Made by a program: the position numbers and the translations under genes. From positions 64,460,453-64,524,452 of the forward strand of contig OZ038389.1 of NCBI GenBank assembly GCA_964036045.1: a DNA stretch of 64,000 nt. Reading direction: 5' to 3'. Positions 21,460 to 31,358 of this stretch are shown in pieces (positions within the stretch are counted from its first letter, which is position 1; every line of letters starts with the position of its first letter). The notes beneath the pieces are model-generated. The model searched no databases, was not told the origin of the DNA, and saw nothing but the letters and a program-made list of their open reading frames with translations. Origin of the DNA: Eutreptiella sp. 'Long Island Sound 2002'. Taxonomy: Eukaryota > Euglenozoa > Euglenophyceae > Eutreptiales > Eutreptiaceae.

Positions 21460-24184
21460 AAATCATGGACACAAACATGAGATAATCAGAAAAATCATCG
21501 AGAGAAATCTCAGGGAATTTGGTTGGCTTGAGGGTTGTATGACCAGCGAATGGTGCTGTGCACCCTTCACAGTCCCGAAGCCACCGCCTGCAGACCAGAA
21601 CACTATTGATGGTTGGCGAATGGTGGTTGATTTTCGCAATCTCAACGCCGAAACCAAGGCGGATTCACACCCCCTGCCCCTCACTGAGGAGGAAATCGCC
21701 AAGAGGGCAAGAGGTCGTTTGTTTTCTGTGCTGGATCTCCGTCACGGCTTTCACCAAATGCCGTTGAGGAAGGACAGCCGACCTGTCACCTGTATGTGCA
21801 CGCCATGTGGCCCAGTCCAGTGGACAGTCATGCCCATGGGCCTGAAGAATGCTCCTTCGTTTTTTCAAAGAATGATGGAAGATGTGCTTTTTTCAGCCCA
21901 TCCTGAGCTTCGTGCCTTCGTGAGCGTGTACATAGATGACATAATCATCGCGACGGAAGGGGAGGGACTGACCGAAGCCGAGCTGGTGGCCCTACATGAG
22001 AAGCAGCTGAACCAAGTTTTGGACATTCTTGACGCCAATCAGCTGATTTGTGGGCCAAAGAAGGGAAAATTATTTTTAAAATCAGTCGAATTTTGTGGTT
22101 CTCTCCTAGAGAATGGCACCCGACGACCCAGTCCAGGCAAGCTCGTCGCTATTCAGAAGTGGAAGCGCCCTGAGACGATCACGGAGTTGAGAGGATTCCT
22201 GGGTTGTTGCAATTTTTACCACACTTTTGTGCCGAATTATGCCAAATTTGCTGCCCCCCTCACTGAATTATTGAAGGTAGGGAGAGATGCAGGCAAGGCA
22301 GGTTCAGAGGTTCGTGTCAAGTGGACTGACGAGTGCGAGGAGGCCTTCCATCAATTGAAGGCGGCTCTCTGTGAAGTCGCCACGTTGCATGTGCCCCAAT
22401 TTGACCGACCCTTCTACATTAGAACCGACGCTTCTAGGTACGCGATCGGAGCTGTCCTTGAACAGGTTGATGAAGCCACAGGTGATCATTACCCTCTTGC
22501 ATTTTGGTCTCGGAAGCTAGCCCCACGCCAAATGCAATGGTCGCCACGTGAGCAAGAAACGTATGCCATAATTTGTGCTTTAAAAAAGTACCAATCGTGG
22601 GTTGGCACCAATCGAGTCGAGGTCCTGACGGATCATCGATCTCTGGAGTATTGGGCCACCGAACACATTGATACTGTCGCGAGCCCAGCTGGTCGACGGG
22701 CCAGATGGCTTGAATTTCTCTCTCTGTTTGACCTCCATGTGTCGTATTTGCCTGGAAAACACAACACGGTAGCGGATGCTCTGAGCCGATGGGCTTACCC
22801 CGCCTCAGAGGGGCTGCAAAGTACCAACATCCATGGTACGGAGCAGGACCGCCATGTAATAATCGAATGGGATCAGGAAGAAAAGAAACTCATTCGACGT
22901 GCATGCATGCAGTGCGCTGTTAAACAGCACGCATTGCCGTGTCACGACATCACGGCCATCTCAGATCCGGCGCATGCCCATGAGATCTGCACCAAAACAC
23001 TGAAAGTCGTGGAGAAAGTCACCGATCCCTCCTCAGGGAGTGTGAAACGGTTTGACTATACCCGACGAGTAAGTCGATTTCGGTTGATCCAAGGCATTAA
23101 GCGTCGAGATCCGGCCAAAACTCCACCCCTGCCTAAAGATTCCCTGATCATCCGTGACTGGACGTCCGATTATCTGCAGGATCCCATGTTTAAAGGGGTC
23201 TTTGGAAATCTCCAATCCAAAGATGCTCACAAAGATGGGATTTTTGCTGAGTACTCGTTGGATGGGGGGAAGCTGTGGATGGAGGGTAAATTGTGCGTAC
23301 CAGACGCCCTGGCCCCCCGAGTGTTAAACTGGTGGCATAAATGGGAGTCCCCCCACGCACATGGCCGTCGACTGTGGTCGATGATTAAACATAGGTTGTT
23401 TGGCTCACGGCTATATACACACTGCATGAAAGTAGCCGCCGGATGTGCCCAATGTGCTGTCTCGACGCCCCCCAGCGCGAAGAAGCACGGCCATCTGAGG
23501 CCTCATCCTATTCCGGAGCGCCTCTTTAACAGAGTCACCAGTGATTTCTTCTATCTCGGTGAACTCGATGACGAAGAGTGCCATTGGACTAACAAAAAAG
23601 TCAATGGTGTGCTCCTTATTCAGTGCCGTCATTCCGGCTACATTCAAGTGTTGCCTTGCAACATTGAGTCGATGACTGGCAAGGCTGCCGCCAAATGGTG
23701 CGCGCAGACCTGGATGGGAGGTTGGGACGTCCCATCCGAGGTGGTGACGGATTCAGGCAAAGAGTACACCTCCGAATGGTGGAGAGAATTATGTGCTCGC
23801 CTTGGAATCCACCACCTCCGATGTGAAATCCACTCGCATCGAGCGTTGCCTGGCGAAAGAGCCGGCCGCTCAATTATTAATATGCTTCGTAAGGAGCTCG
23901 CGAGTGAAAAGGATTTCCATTGGATGGAAGTTCTCTTCGCATTGCTTCGCCGTTACCACAACACGCCTTTGTATCATGGCCTTTCTCCAAATGAAATTGT
24001 CTTTGGACGAAAGAAGTGTTGGTGGAACATGCCGTTGAATAATCCTCGCCCCTGTAAAGATGCTTTGCTGTTTTTGGACGAAGTCCAACGAGCAGATAAA
24101 ACTGTGTCGAAATTAATCGAGAAGCATCAAGCTGACTGGCTTTGGGTCCAGAATCAAGGCCGAGAAAAACCCCCACAATTTTGA
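21440..24184 (+). CDS. pol: Ty3/gypsy Pol: reverse transcriptase, RNase H, integrase
   Basis: The open frame runs from 21389; Pol similarity starts after the A run. RT motifs: VLDLRHGFHQMPL, MPMGLKNAPSFFQRMM and the catalytic YIDD at 21929-21940. RNase H: FYIRTDASRYAIGAVLEQ, SPREQETYAI and VLTDHRSLEYW. Integrase: an HHCC zinc domain (HKW...HAHGRR...HCMKVAAGCAQC), then DDE acidic residues in TSDFF (about 23542), VTDSGKEY (about 23750) and GERAG (about 23852), and GLSPNEIVFGR. These copy the RNA to cDNA, degrade the template and insert the cDNA. The catalytic core is intact. The frame closes at 24184 just before the C-terminal tail, which continues in another frame. Confidence 0.9.
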   Translation, partial: KKQRPYENHGHKHEIIRKIIERNLREFGWLEGCMTSEWCCAPFTVPKPPPADQNTIDGWRMVVDFRNLNAETKADSHPLPLTEEEIAKRARGRLFSVLDLRHGFHQMPLRKDSRPVTCMCTPCGPVQWTVMPMGLKNAPSFFQRMMEDVLFSAHPELRAFVSVYIDDIIIATEGEGLTEAELVALHEKQLNQVLDILDANQLICGPKKGKLFLKSVEFCGSLLENGTRRPSPGKLVAIQKWKRPETITELRGFLGCCNFYHTFVPNYAKFAAPLTELLKVGRDAGKAGSEVRVKWTDECEEAFHQLKAALCEVATLHVPQFDRPFYIRTDASRYAIGAVLEQVDEATGDHYPLAFWSRKLAPRQMQWSPREQETYAIICALKKYQSWVGTNRVEVLTDHRSLEYWATEHIDTVASPAGRRARWLEFLSLFDLHVSYLPGKHNTVADALSRWAYPASEGLQSTNIHGTEQDRHVIIEWDQEEKKLIRRACMQCAVKQHALPCHDITAISDPAHAHEICTKTLKVVEKVTDPSSGSVKRFDYTRRVSRFRLIQGIKRRDPAKTPPLPKDSLIIRDWTSDYLQDPMFKGVFGNLQSKDAHKDGIFAEYSLDGGKLWMEGKLCVPDALAPRVLNWWHKWESPHAHGRRLWSMIKHRLFGSRLYTHCMKVAAGCAQCAVSTPPSAKKHGHLRPHPIPERLFNRVTSDFFYLGELDDEECHWTNKKVNGVLLIQCRHSGYIQVLPCNIESMTGKAAAKWCAQTWMGGWDVPSEVVTDSGKEYTSEWWRELCARLGIHHLRCEIHSHRALPGERAGRSIINMLRKELASEKDFHWMEVLFALLRRYHNTPLYHGLSPNEIVFGRKKCWWNMPLNNPRPCKDALLFLDEVQRADKTVSKLIEKHQADWLWVQNQGREKPPQF

Positions 24185-24887
24185 AGTCGATGATCGAGTT
24201 TGGCTTCGAAAATCCGAAACCACCCTGGACGGAGATGACAAGCTTCTTCCCTTGTGGGAGGGGCCATTCGCTGTTACAGCGCGTCTTGGTGAGAACAGGT
24301 GGAGGATTCGTGTGGATGTCAGCAGGGAAATTGACGTTTCGGGCGATCGCCTCAAGAGAGAGATCCCCTCCCCCAAGGATCGGGTTAAACCCCTTTTTTG
24401 GACTGCGAAATATTTGTCTGATCGGGTCATCGAAGGGGGGAAGTACGAACTCAAGAGGATTGTTGAAGCAAGACGTGACGCCAAGGGCGAGTGGGAATTT
24501 CTGTGTGAGTGGAGGGGCTTTGATTCCAGTCACAACAACTGGGAACCAGCCCAATCTTTTGTCCATGGATACACCAAGGGGTTCATCGACTTCCTGAAGA
24601 AGCACCCCGAAATTGGTGTACTCTTGACAGACTGTTTGTCGAAACCAGACAGACAAGTGGAGAGCGACGGAAAACGACCTGTGGTGAATCGAGATCCAGC
24701 CTTTTACGGCCCTCAGCAGCCACATTCCAGGGCTGATCCGTCGATCCCCCCTCCTGCGGTCAGGCCAGCCCAGGAGCCAAATGAGGACCAAGCTTCGAGT
24801 TCGGCCGCTGATTTGCAGCGCCCAAGCCGTACGAGGGCCAGGCCAGACAGGTTGGTGGTCACATGTATTCGTGCTTGGCCGAATTGA
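24166..24887 (+). CDS. Integrase C-terminal tail and chromodomain (frame-shifted)
   Basis: After about 24165 the protein continues one base further along: EKNPHNFEVDDRVWLRK, then LPLWEGPFAVTARLGENRWR, a typical gypsy integrase C-terminal SH3-like fold. A chromodomain follows (YELKRIVEAR, then EFLCEWRGFDSSHNNWEP). Chromodomains on integrases steer insertion to marked chromatin, as in chromoviruses. The +1 shift is probably an indel in this copy, since this junction is not a usual recoding site. The final ~60 residues are Pro/Ser-rich. Confidence 0.8.
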
Positions 24888-26508
24888 GGAAGCCATCCTA
24901 CCACATTCTGCTCAATCCACTGTTCATTCTTTCTGTTTATGTCATGATGTGGAGAACTGCGAATGTTTGATAATTTGACGTCAATCAATCAATTTTTCTT
25001 TGGTCTCCGTTCGGTAGCGTATCGAAAGTCGAAAACCGAAAGCCACGGAGTGTGCTGCCGTGTTCAGAAAAAACCAAACTCAGGCTTAATTCAGGCAGAT
25101 TCGGGGTAATCTTGTCTCTGTTGGTCTGTGCATCTTTGGAATTTGGCTACTCGTGCAGATGGAAGCAAATGTACATAATCAAAACGCTGGCCAGCGACAG
25201 TCGCCCCTTTCAGCGACATTCACCCCTACAGGCACCCCCTGTAGTACTGGCTGCACCAGATGCGACGCCAGGAGCTCAGATCGTACCTTCATTTGCTGTG
25301 ATGCTAACGCCAAAGTCCAGATTCAGATCCAGGATCCTCAAGTTTGCCTTGAATTTCTCAAGTTTGTCCATCATTCTGCCACTGTTGTACGAAACCCAGA
25401 CGTCAATTGTTCAGACAATCTTCGGATAGGAGCTCTAGGGACTTCTAACAGCAACCTCTGAAGTCCGTAAGCTTCGTTGTATTTTTGGCACACGTCAATG
25501 TGAGCTCAATCCGACCTGAAACTGTCGAAAATGGTGAATCCAAGTGTCTTGTGGGACTCCATCGAAAGATTGGCCTTGTCCAAGTCGATTGACACCACCG
25601 CCACTGTAAATTCGGTGTCTCTCAGTTATATACTGTCAGTAAAGCGCCTTCAGCGAACCTTCGGCGCGTTACATGCCAAGGATCCAGGGCCAGCATGTCC
25701 CATCATGATGCATCATCACATGATCCACATTTTGATGGAATCTGTTGGATGCTCGCGAACCAACGTGCCGGAAAGCACAACCGAGCTGAATAAACGACAA
25801 TATATATTAACTCTAGTCTAAACGAAAGTGTTAGTAGTTTCAGTTCCAGACATTCCGCTTCATTTCACCTCCATCTTAGGAAATCAACCTAAATTCAACC
25901 TAGCCAACTTGATTTCCTTGTCATCTCCCCACATTCCTCGAAGACCTGTTTAGATCTAAGTGCACAGAAAAACTTCCACACCTTCGGTGGTTCACTTAGG
26001 GTCTGTAGACTACATTTGTAATTGTGTTCCCTCTCTGTGATTGTCTCATCCCCTTAATCTCTGCTCAATTTGATTCTTAATCTTACTGAATCTTGTGATC
26101 ATCCACCAGATGCGCCAAATCTGAAGCACATGCTGTACTTTTCAGAACGAGAAAAGCGGGAATAACACGATGTAGAGTTCGGCGAGGACACCGTAGCGTG
26201 CCCGCGACAGCAAAACTGTGCCAGAGCGCTGAGATGTCACTCCATTTCTGGATTCCCCCACTCATTCCACCAATAATCTACCTCATTCTCAACCAATGCA
26301 TGGTTTGGTATCGATTCTCGATACGTTTACATGCTTTTTAGCCCTTGACCTAATGTTTTACTGCACGGAGGACTGTTCGTCGCTTCTCATTCTGTCTCAT
26401 TTCAGGTTCATCCAGCCTGATTCAGTGCCAATTCAGCCCAAATCAGGTCAGATCAAGCAGATTTCGCCCCATCGAGGCTACATTTCTATTTTTTTCTGGG
26501 ACTTACGT
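24888..26508. other. 3' non-coding region of the gypsy element
   Basis: No protein-like ORF. An AATAAA lies near 25788. I searched by eye for a direct copy of 16298-16660 (a 3' LTR) and found none. The segment ends CTGGGACTTAC next to the inverted gag fragment, giving the palindrome CTTACGTAAG at the junction. Confidence 0.45.
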
Positions 26509-27037
26509 AAGTGCTGCCCTGGGTCGTTGATGGTGCCGGAGGGCTCGGGGCCGGCAAGACCAGTGGGGCAGGCACGCGAGGAGTCTCCCTGAACGTTGCT
26601 ATTGGGGGTGGAACCGGATACTCGGACACCAACGGAGGCGAGAGCAGCAACAACTGAAGCAAGGTCCATGGTGATTGTGGTCCGGCAGAAAATCCCAGTC
26701 TATGAAGAAAATTGATGCGGATTATTCTAAATACATCCGAGTGTCCAAAACTGTCTGAAAAGATTTAAATAATCCAATTATGTAAAAATGTTTGGCCGCC
26801 CTGGCCCGCGAGCGCGCGTCAGCGGCAAATGGCGATTCCAGCTAAAAAAGCGGAACGCGGCGGATTTACGGGGAATGGACCGCGGAATCAAATCCGGCAT
26901 ATCAGAAATATATAGGAAATATCCTGAGACTGAGCTGCGAGGCGGCAATTCCGCCGAAGCAAAGAAAATGACCAAAATGTAGCCAATCTGGGCAAAATGT
27001 CTGAAAATCTGAGCAGATGGGGCTAGCCGCACTTACA
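26509..27037 (-). repeat. Right 529-bp inverted repeat (gag start plus 5' region)
   Basis: Reverse complement of 16298-16826 with the same length and about 98% identity. It encodes the first 50-odd residues of Gag on the minus strand from the ATG at 26669, then diverges. Outer end CCGCACTTACA. Confidence 0.8.
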
Positions 27038-27083
27038 CTCCCCCTCCAAAAACACACTGGGATGTGTCGCTACGTCAACGAAG

Positions 27084-30000
27084 AACGGGCAGTCGGGGGA
27101 GGGGGAGCGCCTGACGTCAGACGCCCCTCACAACGGCGAAAGGCACCCCCCCCGGAACGCCTTTCCGCCACCCCCACAGCGCGCAACGCCAGCCTGCAAG
27201 GGCGCACGCTGTGGGGCCGGTGCTGGGTCCCCACGCCCACACCAACCGCACCTGGGACACACGGGTCGCGGAACCCCGGCTGCCCGCCCCAGACGAGGGG
27301 CGTACGGGGGAGGGACAGCGCCTGACAAAAAACGCCCCTCACAACGGTGGCAGGCCACCCCCCCCGGGGACGGCCTTCCTCCACCCCCGCGGCGCACAGC
27401 CCCCGGAGGGCATGGAAGCCAAGGGGACAGTGTTGGGCCCCCGCACCCGCACACCCGCGCCCACAGAACGTGGGTGATGGACCCCGACAGCCCGGCTGGA
27501 GGGCGGGCGGTCAGGGGAGGGGGAGCGCCTGACCTCAGACGCCCCTCACAACGGCGAAAGGCACCCCCCCCGGGGACGCCCTTCCTTCACCCCCACAGCG
27601 CGCAACGCCGGCCCGCTAGGGCGCACGCTGTGGGGACGGTGCTGGGTCCCCATGCCCACACCAACCGCACCCGGGACAAACGGGTCGCGGAACCCGGACT
27701 GCCTGCACCAGAGGATGGGCGGCCGGGGGGGGGAAAGCGCCTGACACCAGACGCCCCTCACAACGGTGGCCGGCTAGCCCCCCCAAGGACGGCCCCCCAC
27801 CAGCCCCGCGGCACACAGCCCCCACAGGGCATGTAAGCCAAGGGGACAGTGTTGGGCCCCCACGCCCGCACACCCACGCCCACAGCACGTGGGTGACTGA
27901 CCCCGACAGCCCGCCCGGAGGGCGGGCAGTTGGGGGAGGGGGAGCGCACTGACCTCAGACGCCCCTCGCAACGGCGAAAGGCACCCCCCGCGGGGACGCC
28001 CTTCCGCCACCCCCACAGCGCGGCACGCCGGCCCGCAAGGGCTCACGCTGTGGGGCCGGTGCTGGGTCCCCACGCCCACACCAACCGCGCCCGGGACACA
28101 CGGGTCGCGGAACCACGGCTGCCCGCCCCAGAGGACGGGCGGCCGGGGGGGAAACAGCGCCTGACACCAGACGCCCCTCATAACGGTAGCAGGCCACCCC
28201 CCCACTGGGACGGCCCCCCACCACCCCCGCGGCACGCGGCCGCCACAGGACATGCACCCGAGGGGGACAGTGCTGGGCCCCCGCACCCGCACACCCGCGC
28301 CCACAGCAAGTGGGTGACGGACCCCGACAGTCTGCCTGGAGGGCGGGCAGTCGGAGGAGGGGGAGCGCCTGACCGCAGACGCCCCTCACAACGGCGAAAG
28401 GCACTCCCCCCGGGGACGCCCTTCTGCCACCTTTACAGCGCCCATCGCCGGCCCGCAGAGGCGCACGCTGTGGGGCCGGTGCTGGGTCCCCACGCCCACA
28501 CCAACCGCACCCGGGACACACGGGTCGCGGAACCCCGGCCGCCCGCCCCAGAGGACAGGCGGCTGGGGAAGGGACAGCGCCTGACACCAGACGCCCCTCA
28601 CAACGGTGGCAAGCGACCCCCCCCAGAGACGGCCCCACACCACCCCCGCGGCACGCAGCCCCACAGGGCGTTCAAGCCACGGGGACAGTGTTGGCCCCCC
28701 ACACCCGCACACTCGCGCCCACATCACGTGGGTAGCGGGCCGCGACAGCCCGCCCGGAGGGTGGGCAGTCAGGGGAGGGGGAGCGCACTGACCTCAGACG
28801 CCCCTCACAACAGCAAAAAGCAAACCCCCCGGGGACGCCCCCTCGGCACCCCCACAGCACGCAATGTCGGCCCACAAGGGCACACGCTGTGGGGCAGGTG
28901 CCGGGTCCCCAGACCCACACCAACCGCACCCGGGACACACGGGTCGCGGAACCCCGGCCGCCCGCCCCCGGGGGCGGGCGGCAGAGAGAGGGACAGCGCC
29001 TGACACCGGACGCCCCTCACAACGGTAGCAGGCCGTCCCCCCCGGGGACGGCCCCCCACCAACCCCGAGGCAAGCAGCCCCCACAAGGCATGCAAGCCAA
29101 GAGGACAGTGCTGGGCCCCCACATCCGCACACCCACGCCCACAACAAGTTGGCGGTGGACCACAACAGCCCGCCCAGAGAGTTGGCAGCCGGGGGAGGGG
29201 GAGCGCCTGACCTCAGATGCCCCCCACACCACTGGCGAATAACACCCCCCCGGGGACGCCCTTGGCCACCCGCACGGCGCACAACGCCGCTGTGGGGCCG
29301 ATGCTAGGTCCCCACGCCCGCACCAACCGCACCTGGGACACAGGGGTCGCGGAACCCCGGCTGCCCACCCCAGAGGACGGGCGGCTGGAGGAGGGACAGG
29401 GCCTGACACCAGACGCCCCTCACAACGGCCGCAGGCCACCCCCCCCGGGGACGGCCCCCCACCACCCCCGCGGCACGCGGCTCCCACAGGGCGCGAAAGC
29501 CAAGGGGACAGTACTGGGCCCCCACACCCGCACACCCGCGCCCGCAGCACGTGGGTAGCGGGCCCCGACAGCCCGCCCAGAGGGCGGGCAGCCGGGGGAG
29601 GGGAAGCGCCTGACCAGACGCCCCTCACAGCGGCGAAAGGCGTGGAGGGGTGTGTGGGAGGCTTGCTGGGCCCCCACGCCCTCGGAGGAAGGGTGGCAGA
29701 GGGAGGGACAGCGCCTGACACCGGGTGCCCCTCACAACGGTAGAAGGCCAGCCCCCCGCTGAGAGCCAAGGTGAAAGTGCTGGACCCCCACACTCGCACA
29801 CCCGCACCCACAGCGCACGGGTCGCGGGCCCCGGCAGCCCGCCCAGCAGGCGGGCAGCCGGGGAAGGGGGAGCGCCTGCACTCAGACGCTCCCCACAACG
29901 GCGGAAGGCACCCCCCCTGGGACGCTCCTCCGCCGCCCCCGCAGTACGCAACGGCGGCCCGCAAGGGCACCACGCTGTGAGACCAGCGCTGGGACCGCCA

Positions 30001-30260
30001 CCACCCCCGCAGCACGCAGCCCCCACAGGGTACGCCGGCCGAGGAGACAGTGTACGGCCCCCACACCCGCACACCCGCGCCCATAGCACGTGGGCTGCGG
30101 ACCCCGGCAGCCCCCCGGGGGTGAGCAGCCGGAGGAGGGAGAGCGCCTGGCCTCAGACGCCCCTCGCAACGGGGCCACCCGTGCTACACGGGCGGCAGGG
30201 GGAACACCTAGTGCCTACACAAGCATGCGAACGCCGGCCCGCGGGGCCAGCGTTTGAGCT
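27084..30260 (+). repeat. ~210-bp monomers in ~420-bp dimers, main array
   Basis: Two monomer types alternate. Type A starts GAGCGCCTGACCTCAGACG (near 27534, 27943, 28364, 28782, 29202, 29605). Type B starts CAGCGCCTGACACCAGACG (near 27737, 28157, 28577, 28995, 29399, 29711). A-to-A spacing is about 403-421 bp. The array decays towards its right end, just before LINE ORF1. Its position, directly upstream of ORF1 and inside the LINE's TSDs, resembles promoter monomers of rodent L1 elements. Long ORFs cross it in several frames but only reflect high GC. Confidence 0.8.
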
Positions 30261-30332
30261 CCCCTACCGACGCCCCACCGCGCCCATAACACGTGCACCG
30301 GCCACGGGAAATCCGCACCCCATCCCCTGCTC

Positions 30333-31358
30333 TTGGATGCAAGCGACACAACAACACGCAAAACACGCCCCCGGTCTCTGACGCTGGAAGCGGCGCACGA
30401 GGTCATCAGGGCGCTGGGACTCAGAGGCGACGAAGGAGACCTCCAACAGGAGGAAGCGGACGCGGACTCCGACCTGGAAAAAGTCCCAGAGCCCCCCGCG
30501 GATAAAAAGCCCACGGAACCTATGCCACCAGCAGGCAGCGTGCCCGCCCTCTGCCCGGCGTGGAAGAGGGGGCACTGCACCGGAGAAGACTGGTGCCCCA
30601 AGCGACACCCCCGACCCGGCCCGAACGACAGAGCGCTACCCAAGGTGGGGCGTGCGGCCGCACGCGCCGCCCTGCGCTACGGGGTGGCGCAGGGATTGAT
30701 TCTGGATGAGACCGCGCGCGGCAGCGTGAACATCCAGGAGACAGTCGACAGAGTAGCCCACACGGGCCAAACGGAAGTGGCCCTGCACACCCGGGGCCGC
30801 CACGGCGGACCGGCGGAGGGGATCATCGTAGAGCCCTTGGGAATGGTGCTGGTCCTGGCGGCGGAAATGGTCCGAGGGGTCCTCCACGCATCCCGCGTGC
30901 GGCGCGCGCGCCCTCAGCGGACCATCCAGGTGTACACCCCCCCGCGGGCGTGGCCCTTCTCCACATGGGCAGTGCTCGCCGTCATGTGGCACCTGGCGCT
31001 GGAGGACGCCCCCACAGGCACCGCGGAGGAAATCGCCCGGGACCTCCATACCTGGCCGACCGAACGGGACTTACCATGGCGCAGGCCCCAGGGCGGCCTT
31101 TCAGTGGTGCCCGCGGCGGAGGGATTCAGCCTCGCGGCAACCCTCCAGCGGCACCCCGACAAGAGGGCGCGCCACTTCCTACAGACGGGCACGGTGCCGG
31201 CCGCCCCGCCAGACTCCGAGTGGCGATGGGACGCAGGGGAGGCGCAACCGCTGCCGGACCCCTGGGTCCTCCCGCTGTGGTACTCACCCATGGGCACCCT
31301 GGCCCATGCCGCCCAAGCCGTCAAGGGGGCCTTCCGCAACCACTCCTCCTCGGCGTGA
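30333..31358 (+). CDS. LINE ORF1 protein with CCCH zinc finger
   Basis: 341 aa from the first ATG after the monomer array. Residues 30-65 are acidic. A CCCH finger follows: C74-x7-C82-x5-C88-x3-H92, the spacing of RNA-binding CCCH proteins. Then come helical, Arg-rich and aromatic stretches. Plausible coding leaves this frame near 31325-31345 and continues in the -1 frame, so the ORF's own last residues are probably not native. As LINE ORF1 it would coat the element RNA. CCHC or RRM domains are commoner in LINE ORF1, so the CCCH type is distinctive. Confidence 0.65.
   Translation: MDASDTTTRKTRPRSLTLEAAHEVIRALGLRGDEGDLQQEEADADSDLEKVPEPPADKKPTEPMPPAGSVPALCPAWKRGHCTGEDWCPKRHPRPGPNDRALPKVGRAAARAALRYGVAQGLILDETARGSVNIQETVDRVAHTGQTEVALHTRGRHGGPAEGIIVEPLGMVLVLAAEMVRGVLHASRVRRARPQRTIQVYTPPRAWPFSTWAVLAVMWHLALEDAPTGTAEEIARDLHTWPTERDLPWRRPQGGLSVVPAAEGFSLAATLQRHPDKRARHFLQTGTVPAAPPDSEWRWDAGEAQPLPDPWVLPLWYSPMGTLAHAAQAVKGAFRNHSSSA

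Larger units (their letters stand above)
16298..27083 (+). mobile_element. Ty3/gypsy chromodomain element bounded by inverted repeats
   Basis: The monomer sequence breaks at 16297 and resumes near 27084 as GGGCAGTCGGGG, so about 10.8 kb was inserted as one block. It contains gag, protease, a Dam-like domain, RT, RNase H, integrase and chromodomain in plus orientation. Instead of direct LTRs I find 529-bp inverted repeats (16298-16826 and 26509-27037), each holding the upstream region and the start of gag. About 46 bp of unrelated sequence separate the right repeat from the resumed monomer. No clean 5-bp duplication is visible; only CGG is shared. Confidence 0.7.

Noticed and set aside
26296-26592. 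A 98-codon plus-strand ORF at the gypsy 3' side
   Set aside because: Its second half is the antisense of the inverted gag start, so it is a chance ORF across a junction.
27930-30084. Long ORFs (357 and 355 codons) in the monomer array
   Set aside because: They run through ~210-bp repeats in overlapping frames on both strands; high GC accounts for them.
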